Shown: positions 46,860-55,966 of the stretch, piece after piece | How the letters are laid out: each line of letters starts with the position of its first letter | Numbering within the stretch: position 1 is the first letter of the stretch | Assembly (NCBI GenBank): GCA_033065855.1 | Contig: JAVXUO010000124.1 | Span: forward strand, 94,238-158,237 | Length of the DNA: 64,000 nucleotides | Source of the DNA: Escallonia rubra | Lineage: Eukaryota; Streptophyta; Magnoliopsida; Escalloniales; Escalloniaceae | Reading direction: 5' to 3' | Program-made: the position numbers and the translations under genes | Notes under the pieces: generated by a model | Seen by the model: the letters and a program-made list of their open reading frames with translations, nothing else | Database searches by the model: none | Told to the model about the DNA's origin: nothing

Positions 46860-47490
46860 GCACCCTGACGGAGATAGTGTTCCAGAGGAGTCGCCTATTC
46901 CGCAGGCCGAGGTAGTATCCCGGAGGAGCCGTCTACCTGGCAGAAGGGGAGTCTTCGTGCCGGAGCACTTAGAGCTCCCTGGCAAAGATAGTGTCCCGGA
47001 GGAGTCGCCTATCCCTGCGGGTGAGTCCTTATGCCGGAGCACTTGGAGCGAGTCAAGGTAGCATCTCGGAGGAGCCGTCTACCTGGCGGAAGGGGAGTTG
47101 AAGAGCTCACTGGCAGAGATAGTGTCCCGGAGGAGTCGCCTATCCCCGCGGGTGAGTCCTTGTGCCGGAGCACTTGGAGCGAGTCAAGGTAGCATCCCGG
47201 AGGAGCCGTCTACCCGACTGGCCGAGGTAGCATCCCAGAGGAGCCGTCTACCTGGCGGAAGGGGAGTTGAAGAGCTCCCTGGCAGAGATAGTGTCCCGGA
47301 GGAGTCGCCTATCCCCGCGGGTGAGTCCTTATGCCGGAGCACTCGGAGCATGTCAAGGTAGCATCCCGGAGGAGCCGTCTACCCGACTGGCCGAGGTAGC
47401 ATCCCGGAGGAGCCGTCTACCTGGCGAAAAGGGAGTTGAAGAGCTCCATGGCAGAGATAGTGTCCCGGAGGAGTCGCATATCCCTGCGGG
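46860..47490. repeat. Tandem array 1 in solo LTR B, 131/169-bp higher-order units
   Basis: GTGTCCCGGAGGAGTCGC recurs near 46991, 47122, 47291 and 47460, spacings 131, 169 and 169. Sub-units with CATCCCGGAGGAGCCGTCTA and TGCCGGAGCACT give a higher-order structure. ORFs here are repeat artefacts. Confidence 0.9.
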
Positions 47491-47559
47491 TGATGTACAC
47501 TCCGGAGAGTGGGTTGAAGCATGTTCCATGACCAAGGCAAGGTGCGCATGGTGTGATGA

Positions 47560-47830
47560 ATGAGTGTGGTGCCCGGGGGCATGATGACATGATTGTGGCG
47601 CATGGGCGCGATGAAGTGAGTAAGGTGCCGGGAGCACGTCTATGTCAATGGTGCGGCGCATAGGCGCGACGGAGTGCGTAAGGTGCCAGGGGCATGTTTG
47701 TGTCAATGGTGGCGCATGGGCGCGACAGAGTGCGTAAGGTGCCGGGGGCACGTTGGTATCAATGGTGGCGCATGGGCGCGACATAGTGCTTATAGTGCCG
47801 GGGGCACGGTAGTGTGACAGAGAGCCTGGG
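47560..47830. repeat. Tandem array 2 in solo LTR B, about 55-60-bp unit
   Basis: Units contain GGCGCATGGGCGCGAC, AGTGCGTAAGGTGCCGGG and GGCACG. About four to five imperfect copies. Confidence 0.82.
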
Positions 47831-47879
47831 GACACGACTGTATCAGCGGCGCGGCGCACGGGCGTGGCGAAGTGTTGAA

Positions 47880-48090
47880 GTGCGACGCCCGGACACCGGC
47901 GACAGGGTCGCGGAGTTGTGTCCGGGCGACGGGGTCGCGGAGTTGTGTCCGGGCGACGGGGGTCGCGGAGTTGTGTCCGGGCGACGGGGGTCGCAGAGTG
48001 ACGTCCGGGCGACGGCGACGGGGGTCGTAGAGATGTCGTCCGGGCGACGGGGGTCGCAATGTTGACGTCCGGGCGACGGGGGTCGCGAAG
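47880..48090. repeat. Tandem array 3 in solo LTR B, about 27-31-bp unit
   Basis: GTCCGGGCGACGGGGGTCGC recurs seven or so times with small variants. Confidence 0.88.
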
Positions 48091-48139
48091 GATGCAAGGC
48101 CTCTTGGAGAGAAGTGAAGGTGTTAAGGATAGAGATCAA

Positions 48140-48275
48140 AGGCCAACCCATAGGGGGAGGCCAAGGCCAACCTCAAGGGGAGGCCGAGGCCGACCCCCAT
48201 GGGGAGGCCGAGGCCGACCCCAAGGGGAAGGCCAAGGCCAAGGCCGACCCCAAGGGGGAGGCCAAGGCCAACTTC
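48140..48275. repeat. Tandem array 4 in solo LTR B, AAGGCCAAGGCCGACCCC units
   Basis: Short GGCCAAGGCC/GGCCGAGGCCG units with CCCAAGGGG spacers. Open on several frames but not coding. Confidence 0.85.
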
Positions 48276-48733
48276 CTTGGGCAAGTGCCATGGCGCGTCG
48301 ACGGGTGATGGGCGAAGTGCGACGGTCGAAGTGTCATGACGCTTTGTGCGAAAAAGAGCTTCTTAGTGACGAAGTAACGTGACGAAAGTGAGAAGTGCAC
48401 GTGATTTGAGCGTGCATGCTTTGACCGGTTGTGAGCGTTGAAAATTACTGTTGCTTGTGCGGACGTGTCATGCAAAATGGGACCACAAGTGGGCCTTTGG
48501 GTACGACCAGAATAGGTTGGGAACAAACTTTTAATTCGATCAAAAACTTCAGAAACTCCAAAACACCATTTTCCTTCATTTTGATTCGAATGAAACCACT
48601 TTTCATTCGACCGAAAATTTCAAAAATAATCCCAAACCATTTTCTCAATATTATCAAAAAGATCACAAACTTATTTGCTTAAAATAATAATTTTGCACGA
48701 TGAAAAGAAAAATTTTCGGGGTATTATAGTAAC

Positions 48734-49580
48734 AACGAAAAGTTTTGAAAAAAAAATGATTATTATGCACTTAATACATGTTTATGATGGTTATTTTGGA
48801 AGAGAAGAAAATTGCGTTCCAAACATTTATCTTGGGATGAAGGGTAACTATGTATAATACAGTCGACGTGAAAATTTTTGGCTTTTTTTCTTTTCATAAA
48901 AGTAATAGTTATTTCTGCTCTTCAAAATAAAAAAGGAAGAGGTTACTTTCACTATCTTATATATACTTTTACCCCTCCTTCGTCTTCAGAAGCTTAAACA
49001 ATTGTCACAAATAATACACTTTCGACAACGAAAAGGAGGTGAAACAAAGTACATTAAAATACTCAAACATATTATATATGGCATGAAATGGCCTATGAGC
49101 CCTTCTTCTTGGAGCTACACGAGACGTGGAGTGCAGATGGGCCATCGTGTCACATAGGTGGTCCCACGGTGACTTGGATTCCTTATATGAATAATAAGTG
49201 GGACCCGGTGTATGTGACGTGAATATATCGACCTTTATTACTCAAACATATATTAAGTGGCACCAAATTGCCTAGCTACACGAGATGTGGAGTCATTGTG
49301 GGCCATGGCACAAAGGTGGTCCCATCATAAGACGTGGATTCCACGTATACGTATCATTGGACGGTGGAGATGCTTGAATACCAGAACGAGCACGCCAGTA
49401 ATATACTACTACGACGCAGGCGATAATATTTCATTCTCGAGAATTGGTGATGAGTTGACGGCGTGGAGGGTACGACGTTTGGTGGGCGCTGGGTCCCTAG
49501 ACGATGATAAAATGTGTGGCTTAGAAACCAGGGACCACGTTCCATGGTTAGTCGAAAAGTAGTTACGATTTTTTTTAATA
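48734..49580. other. Intergenic sequence with a diverged tandem duplication
   Basis: 49062-49172 and 49241-49345 are related (ACTCAAACATAT, GCTACACGAGA(C/T)GTGGAGT, AGGTGGTCCCA), a period of about 178 bp. A plus-strand frame at 49257-49562 has no recognised domain. The remainder is AT-rich. Confidence 0.55.
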
Positions 49581-49870
49581 CTATTCCCTCCATCCCGTCG
49601 ACACGTTTCAATTGACACGTGTATTAAGAATTTAAATTATATATTTTGTGTTTTTCATTTTACTTTTTAGAAAGAGGGAGAAAGAAAGTGGGTCATGAGA
49701 GAAAAAATTGATTTGTGGAGTATTAAATGTGAAGAGAAAAATTGAATAAAAAAAAAATAAAAAGGATAAATATAAAAAACTTAAAGAATCTTTCTTAATT
49801 TGGAAAATAAATATTTTTTGTTGGACGGGTCAAAAAAGAAATATGATTAATTTATGAGGGACGGATGGAG
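49581..49870. mobile_element. Stowaway-like MITE (about 290 bp)
   Basis: Terminal inverted repeats of CTCCCTCCGTCCC type (ATTCCCTCCATCCC left, GGGACGGATGGAG right) are flanked by TA. Its right half is repeated at 54278-54396 (GGGACGGAGGGAG), where the left half is missing because the segmental duplication begins inside it. Confidence 0.75.
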
Positions 49871-50520
49871 TAATAATTAATAATTATTAAATATATATAA
49901 TTTGTACTTACTAATAATACTTCTAGCAAGAATTCCTAAAATCATTTTCTAATATTACTATATAAAAATTATTAAAAATATTGAACGATTATTAATTGTC
50001 ACTATATAAAAAGTTGTAACTATCTTCTTACGAGCCAGATAACAACCCGAATTTTTTCATAAATATGTAGCTTGCAAACCACTCAAAGTTAAACCACATA
50101 ATTTTCGTTTGACCATTTATTAAGGTGTAATAAAGTATATCTTTTGAATCGATTCTCAAAAGTGCATTTAAAATTAGATTATAATCGAATCAAAATTAAT
50201 TTAAAGCTATTTTTAGTTGTAACATTAATTATAAGTTATATATAGATAGTATTGTGTTTGAATAAAGTGTCGTATAAATGGTGTCAATATGACAAAACAG
50301 GGTCAATTTTATTTACAACAAAATAGTGTCAATTCTTTCGGTTTTCTGGAAATCTGTTTACCAATTTGTTGATTTTTTTTTCCTTTTGGGTTACCCTTTG
50401 TGTTAAAATAAAGCAAATGGAGTACCATTTTCTCTTCTACGATCAATAACTTAACCTATACCCTAAAGCATACATGAAATTATATATATAAAAAAAGGTA
50501 TAATGACTATGGCCGTTTTT

Positions 50521-50575
50521 ACTTTATCTGGCCTAAGGTTTTAATTTGGAAGGTAAGAAATGAAAATATTTTTAA
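50521..50575 (+). pseudogene. LINE RT-tail fragment present in both duplication units
   Basis: The plus strand encodes PKVLIWKVRNENIFNSRS, resembling the WxxWK.RN..IF motif at the end of plant LINE zf-RVT domains. The counterpart is at about 56281-56335, so the relic predates the duplication. Confidence 0.5.
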
Positions 50576-50609
50576 TTCTCGTTCCATCTCTCCCGTGATA
50601 GCTAAGGAT

Positions 50610-50924
50610 TTAGGCGACACATAAATCCACCAATTCAATTCGGCCATCTCCGAAATGAATGCAAAGTTGAGGTTCAAGTGACAACTCCTCGGCTACTTGG
50701 TCCCTGGCCCCATCGGGATTTACAAAAGTCAATTTATATGGGGCTTTTTGATCCTCAACCTCAAGTCGACAAGGCCTTCTTCTTCGATGTGTGCGTTTTA
50801 TCTTTTTGTTTTTGAGTGAAGTTTCATTGATACCAACTTTTCCCACCTTATTCATCATCCCTCTTGAAGAAGATGCTGAAAATTTCAGAAGATGCTTCTG
50901 GTGATGAGCATCAAGTCGGTTCAT
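50610..50924 (-). pseudogene. Unrecognised 104-codon open frame, disrupted in unit B
   Basis: The translation has a basic stretch (NKKIKRTHRRRRPCRLE) and an end with YKLTFVNPDGARDQVAEEL. I know no family. In the copy near 56390-56690 a one-base difference breaks the frame, which argues against strong constraint. It could be a fragment of an older gene or element. Confidence 0.3.
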
Positions 50925-51184
50925 CCATCACACTCAATAGAGTTACATGCAACAGAGGTTCATAATTAAAAATTTATTTCATATCAATTTTCATGATTGA
51001 GTTTGCGGGACAACCTCGTTCAATTCAATTAGAGGCGGGGAACTAATGTGGGGGTGGGGGTGGGGGGGGGGGGGGGGGGGGGGGGGGACCAAGGCCACCC
51101 CCTACCTACCCTCCTAATATATGTCACTAAAATATTTTAATGTTACCAACATGACATTTGGTTAAAGCATTAAAATTTAAAAAG

Positions 51185-51187
<3 letters not shown>

Positions 51188-51229
<42 letters not shown>
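51188..51229. repeat. (TA)n microsatellite
   Basis: About 21 TA units flank the palindromic insertion on the left; a shorter TA tract follows at 51366-51379. Confidence 0.95.
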
Positions 51230-51231
<2 letters not shown>

Positions 51232-51365
51232 GAACTGATCCGTTGCTAGCGCTAGCACCGTCCGCTATATAATGTAGCGGACGGTGAATTATCGTCCGCT
51301 ACATTATATAGCGGACGGCAAAACAGCGCTAGCAACGTGCTAGCACTAGCAATGAATCACGACCC
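51230..51365. mobile_element. 136-bp palindromic MITE inserted in a TA microsatellite
   Basis: Outer ends are imperfect inverted repeats (GGGAACTGATCCGTTGCTAGC and the complement of ...GCTAGCAATGAATCACGACCC). The core has two 25-bp arms (51259-51283, 51293-51317) that are exact reverse complements around a 9-bp loop, and each arm is itself a 9-bp stem with a 7-bp loop. Inserted within TA repeats, like Micron-type MITEs of grasses. Confidence 0.75.
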
Positions 51366-52414
51366 TATATATATATATTTGAACAATTTCAACTTATTGT
51401 TGTTTTTAAAGATTCAAATCGTGTTATTAACAAGTGCTGCTAAAAACTATTTAGAGTTTGAGAGAGTTTAAGTTTGAAATGAATATCTAATTCTTTATAT
51501 TTTTGTTGTTTCAATTACAATTCACAAGAAAATTTTGATTATTATTATTTTTTTTTTGGTAGACAAACTCAAAGTTCGACTAATATTTTTTTCGCGCTAC
51601 TCAATTTTAAATATTCATTTTATATGTACGTACAACTGATATACTCACAAATGCTATATGTGAGTAGAATTTAATCAAAGTATTTTTAAACTATTGTGCA
51701 TAAGTGCACACAAATATATAATTTCAATATAGATGTGATGCTGGAACTAATACACGTAGACATATTATTCTTTTTGCATATCTCATGCAATTGAGGACTA
51801 AAAATGATTCAAGTTTATTGGATGTCGCTTCCTGCACCAAACGTGATAAACGTGATCGTGGTCATGTTACATTAATTTTATAACACTAGCAACTAAAATT
51901 TTTACATGTAACTTTTGGCCCCCCTCGATATAGAATCCTGGATCCGTCCCTGAATTCAATGACAATTAACCGATGCTGAATATGGCTACTGACATTTCTG
52001 TACACTATTATACCGATAAACTTTCATAGCGGCGCTAAATTGTGAATTTTTTCTTTCACGCCTCAAATTCTTGTCTACGCCATGATTAGTGGCTACAAAT
52101 GCACTTCTGAGCAACATAATAAGCGTGAAACTGTTCAAAAGTGTAAAAGTTGACGCTTTTCGCTACATTTTTTGTCACATGTCATATTTAACAATAATTA
52201 ATTAATGTTTTAGGATTCCTGTATAGAACGCAGAGCAGTCAAGAGGGCAAGACGCATTCTAAGCGTTGACGAGTATGATAAAGGATGGAGGGGCGCCTTT
52301 TGATTCATTTCTTTTTCTGCTTTTCAAAAGGCAAACGTGTCTTGTCCTTGATATAATGGTAACTTTAAACGTGTTTGGCCTTTGCAAAGTGAAAAACTAA
52401 AAAGAAATGCAGAT

Positions 52415-53721
52415 TTTTTTTGTTAATTGAGACATATTATTGAACTTAAAGAAAGTAATAGCTAAACATCATTGTTCCTCTCTTCTTCTAAATTTAACAA
52501 AAGGTTGGATAAATGAGGAACAAAGTCAAAATGATTACAAAATAAAGCTTTAGAAGCTAAGTTATGGGCTGCTGAATTTGCAGTTCTCAGAGAATGAACA
52601 GCATCCCAACAAACGAAATTCTTTAGAAGATTTTTCGACTCTTCAATGTAAGCTCTGATATTCCAAAAAGGAGGGTTCAATTGGTCCGTGAGCATCTTGA
52701 TAATTACTTCTGCATCCCCTTCGATTAGGATGAACAACTTGTTGTTCGAAATATATACTTTGTGTATACTTGTGCAGAAAACAATTAAGTACGAAATACT
52801 GAAATTTAGTTTACTAAACAGAACATATAGTCTTTGCAAGAACAATTAAAATGAACTCACAACAGGATTGCAGAAAAGCAGAACAGCAAAGGAAAAAGGG
52901 GCCGAGGCGTGAATTTGATTCACTGTCCTTAAGACTTATTCGTCCCGCAACGGTGCTGACGGCTCTTGACGATAGTCTCTCAGGATACAACGGCTACGTC
53001 TGAAAATAGTAGCACACCAAATTTCCAGACCCGGCGAACCAAACAAATGGTAGAACTCTTTCAAAACTGGGACAGACTCTTGTACAGAAGAAAAGAAAAT
53101 TCGGGATTTTAATTCGTACCTAACTTCTGTAAACTGACTCGGTTTTATACACAGAGTATTCACTGGGAGTGCAACTCTTCACAGCTGGTTGGTTGGAAAG
53201 GAACGGTCACAACTTTTCGGAAAGGAAATTAAATAAATAAAATTTATTTTGTCCCAAAAAGAATAAAGCCTGATTGGGCCTAGCCCAAGCCCAAGCCACG
53301 GCCACGGACCGGACCGGGACGGGCGGCGCGCGCGTGTGGTGGACCTTGGGTCAACCTAGGTCCTCCCTCCTTACAAAACATGGGTACCCCCACGGGGCCC
53401 ATCCCTTAGCTCAAGGCTAAGCCTTATAAGGAGACAACATTGGCTTTATCTCTTCAATGTGGGATACTCTTTTCCTTTCAAGGTGAACCACTAACTTTAG
53501 CTTCAATTTTCTCATTCACTTCTCATTCGTTTTAAACATGTGAATATACCACGATCATCTATTCCAATAGATGAACGTGAATTAATTTGTTCCTAACCAA
53601 ACTATGATTTGGAACCCATTTGAAAATTGAGTCAAAGTTGCTTCTCCACAATGGGTTTAAAACCCAATTCCAACACAACTTTTGTTGTTCTAAGGCCGGG
53701 CGGATGGCTAAAAGAGCGGCT
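52415..53721 (-). mobile_element. 5'-truncated LINE (RNase H end), interrupted by a solo LTR
   Basis: Flanked by a 15-bp duplication AAAAGAAATGCAGAT (52400-52414, 53722-53736), with a T-run at the left that is the poly(A) tail on minus. Unit B has the empty site near 57647-57660. The minus frames carry plant LINE RNase H sequence: LLAIRPALEQQ right of the nested LTR, and EGDAEVIIKMLTDQLNPPFW with VHSLRTANSAAHNLASKAL left of it. Without the nested LTR and one TSD the LINE is only about 366 bp. Confidence 0.88.
52740..53675. mobile_element. Solo LTR (936 bp) nested in the LINE
   Basis: Starts TGTTGTTCGAAATATATAC and ends CCCAATTCCAACA, with perfect CAACT duplications (52735-52739, 53676-53680). 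The LINE RNase H frame is continuous when this unit and one duplication are ignored, an independent check of the boundaries. Ends and size suggest a copia-type LTR; orientation is not settled. Apparent ORFs at 52936-53163 and 53559-53873 cross or lie in it and are not genes. Confidence 0.87.
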
Positions 53722-54730
53722 AAAAGAAATGCAGATCTTGTTGGGGAAAAGGTTGCTATTCTTAGGAAGTTGACAAAGCAAGAACAGGGAATGTTCAGGG
53801 GAAGATTCTTTTGAGAGCTTTTAGCCCTTTTCCTCGAAAAACTGGACACACACCAATCCGAGGACATCCACACGCGGTAAAGTTGACTCCAGTGTTACAT
53901 GTATGAAGAAAGGTTTTTGGGACAGAGACTGATAATTAATAATAACTAATTCAGTAACTCGAGTCAAGTTCCGATTATAAAATATAATATATTATAAGAT
54001 TTTAAAAAGTGTATTATTCGTACCACATATCATAAAAGAAAATAGGCATTAACGTTATAAAAAATATCTCATTTGACAATAAAAAATAACTTTAATACCC
54101 AATTTAATCATGACTAATTTAAGTAAAATATTACAAAATGAATTTACTTGCATTACTCATAACTTTTCGATTATTAAATAACATAGTTTGTATGATTAGT
54201 ATCCATGCAGTTATTATGAGATGTTTGCATATATGCATGAGTGTTTACTGTTGGAAAATTTTCATAAAGTATAAAAAAGGGTAAATATGAAGAAAAAAAA
54301 ACACTTAAAGAATATATCTTAATTTGAAAAGTGAGTAATTTTTGTGGAACAGTCCAGAAAGGAAATATGATCATTTTATGAGGGACGGAGGGAGTAACAA
54401 TTAATAGTTATTAAATATATATATAATTTGTACTTACTAATAATACTTTTAGCAAGAATTCTTAACATCATTTTCTAGTATCACTATATAAAAATTATTA
54501 AAAATATTGAACGATTATTAATTGTCATTATATAAAATGTTGTAACTATCTTCTTACGAGCCAGATAACAACCCAAATTTTTTCATAAATATGTAGCTTG
54601 CAAACCACTCAAAGTTAAACCACATAATTTTCCTTTGACCATTTATCAAGGTGTAATAAAATATATCTTTTGAATTGATTCTCAAAAGCGCATTTAAAAT
54701 TAGATTATAATCGAATCAAAATTAATTTTA

Positions 54731-55711
54731 GGGTTAATTACAAAACTGTCCCCTGAGGTTTACACGTTTTTGTACTTTGCCCCCTGTGTTTACAACTTTT
54801 GCAATACTGTCCCCCGAGGTTGACAAAACTATTGCAAACAGTTCCAAAATTGGACGTTGGGCGTTAAGTCGTCATGTGCACAGCACATGCCGTTTTGGCA
54901 TGGGCAAATCGGTCAATTCCCTTACCAAAACCCTCTGAAAACCCTAAACCCTATTACCCTCATATCTCTCTCCTCTCTCTTCCTCTCCGCAGGCAGCAGG
55001 CCCTAATCGGGCAGCGCCGCTCCCATCTTCGGCGTCCCCATTGCTGGCCACGTTCCTCAGCGACAATGAACTCCGGCGCCGCCTACATCGTACACCACAA
55101 CACAACATCCCCGTGACCACCGTGCTGTAGCCGAGATGCCGCTGCCATCGCCAAGTCGCCGTGCGATCCCTGTCGCCGGCCACCATTCAGTCTCTGGTGA
55201 GAAACTCTGGTCGGCAGCCCCATCGCCGGTCAACGCCTCTTCCAGATCACGGCAGCCCCATCACCGGCGAGCAACTACAGCTGCCCCTTCACCGAGACTC
55301 CATAACCGCCACACCGCAGCCAACGCGTCGCTACCACCACCGCACGGGACTTATCATCGGCCAGCCATAATTCCGGTCGCACCAGACGTGGACCACCACG
55401 GCGCCACACTGTAGTGTCACAGTACTATCGAAGATGAATCCGAAATACAAATCTCACTACCGATCTCGACTCATTTGGGTTGCTGAAATGAGTGTCAAGA
55501 TTATGCCATCTTCAAGCCACCTGCTTGTCATCCAACCTTCTTTCTATATTCACCACCAGAAGCAAAACCCTCCCCAGGAAATTCCGGCCATTGTTCGACT
55601 CCTACACGTTAGAGATGTTGATTTCTATGGTACTGTAAGGGAGATCCGCGACGTTATTTACATGGAACACGAGCTTCTCGTTAAAGACATTGCTAGACAG
55701 CTGCGGAGAGG

Positions 55712-55752
<41 letters not shown>

Positions 55753-55966
55753 ACACAGTGGGGAAGATGGGAAAGGGAAAATTACCGATTTGCCCATGTC
55801 AAAACGGCATGTGCTGTGCACATGACGACTTAACGCCCAACGTCCAATTTTGGAGCTGTTTGCAATGGTTTTGTCAACCTCGGGAGACAGTATTGCAAAA
55901 GTTGTAAACACAGGGGGCAAAGTGCAAAAACGTGTAAATCTCAGGGGACAGTTTTATAATTAACCC
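54731..55966. mobile_element. Non-autonomous MULE with long TIRs, Pack-MULE candidate
   Basis: Inverted repeats of about 170-180 bp (54731-about 54905, about 55793-55966) start GGGTTAATTACAAAACTGTC and, inverted, GGGTTAATTATAAAACTGTC. The 9-bp duplication TTAATTTTA is at 54722-54730 and 55967-55975, diagnostic of Mutator-like elements. Unit A lacks it. The interior has no transposase. It is GC-rich and gene-like, with a pyrimidine-rich leader ending TCTCCGCAG near 54990, a Pro/Ser/His-rich segment and the frame at 55434-55907. Confidence 0.9.
55434..55907 (+). pseudogene. Captured-looking frame inside the MULE
   Basis: The frame runs from the MULE interior through an AG microsatellite (55716-55749, encoding RERERE) into the right TIR. 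The part before the microsatellite (VRLLHVRDVDFYGTVREIRD, MEHELLVKDIARQLRRG) is protein-like but I recognise no family. The end is encoded by TIR sequence, so it is not an intact gene. It is plausibly a transduplicated exon. Confidence 0.4.

Larger units (their letters stand above)
46118..48525 (-). mobile_element. Solo LTR, copy B, nested in the outer solo LTR
   Basis: It begins TGATGCCAAGG and ends GGTTGGGAACA, as in copy A, with perfect AACTT duplications at 46113-46117 and 48526-48530. Length is 2408 bp. TATAAATA (minus) is at 46460-46467. The roughly 400 bp at the left (R-U5 side) resembles copy A, as does the last 150 bp on the right, but the arrays between them differ. Confidence 0.92.
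44312..48728 (-). mobile_element. Outer solo LTR (about 2.0 kb without the nested insert)
   Basis: It starts TGTAACGCCCCGAAAAT and ends ATTTTCGGGGTATTATA on plus, with perfect GTAAC duplications at 44307-44311 and 48729-48733. The terminal CA is mutated to TA. Such CCCCGAAAAT ends are familiar in plant LTR retrotransposons. ATATAAATAG on the minus strand (near 45758) supports minus orientation. Removing the nested element and one TSD leaves 2004 bp. There is no internal region, hence a solo LTR. Confidence 0.88.
51030..51952. mobile_element. hAT-like non-autonomous element
   Basis: Ends TAGAGGCGGGGA and GGATCCGTCCCTG form a short inverted repeat of the CAGRGGCGGA type seen in plant hAT elements. 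The 8-bp duplication AATTCAAT lies at 51022-51029 and 51953-51960. Unit B keeps the empty site at 56778-56785. No transposase is present. It contains a G-run of about 26 (51062-51087) and the TA-embedded palindromic MITE. Confidence 0.85.
49760..54268. repeat. Segmental tandem duplication, unit A
   Basis: It aligns in direct orientation with 54270-58201. Shared landmarks: GCAAGAATTC near 49927/54452, CTTCTTACGAGCCAGATAAC near 50025/54550, the block 50520-50990/56280-56760, and AGGGAATGTTCAGGGGAAGA near 53787/57711. Private insertions are the hAT-like element (51030-51952) and the LINE with nested solo LTR (52415-53721). Confidence 0.9.

Noticed and set aside
46612-48382. Several 60-170-codon frames, Ser/Pro/Arg-rich
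   Set aside because: All coincide with tandem arrays in solo LTR B and change with repeat phase.
52462-52845. Independent RNase H gene
   Set aside because: It is the 3' part of a truncated LINE with target duplication. Its apparent N-terminus comes from the nested solo LTR.
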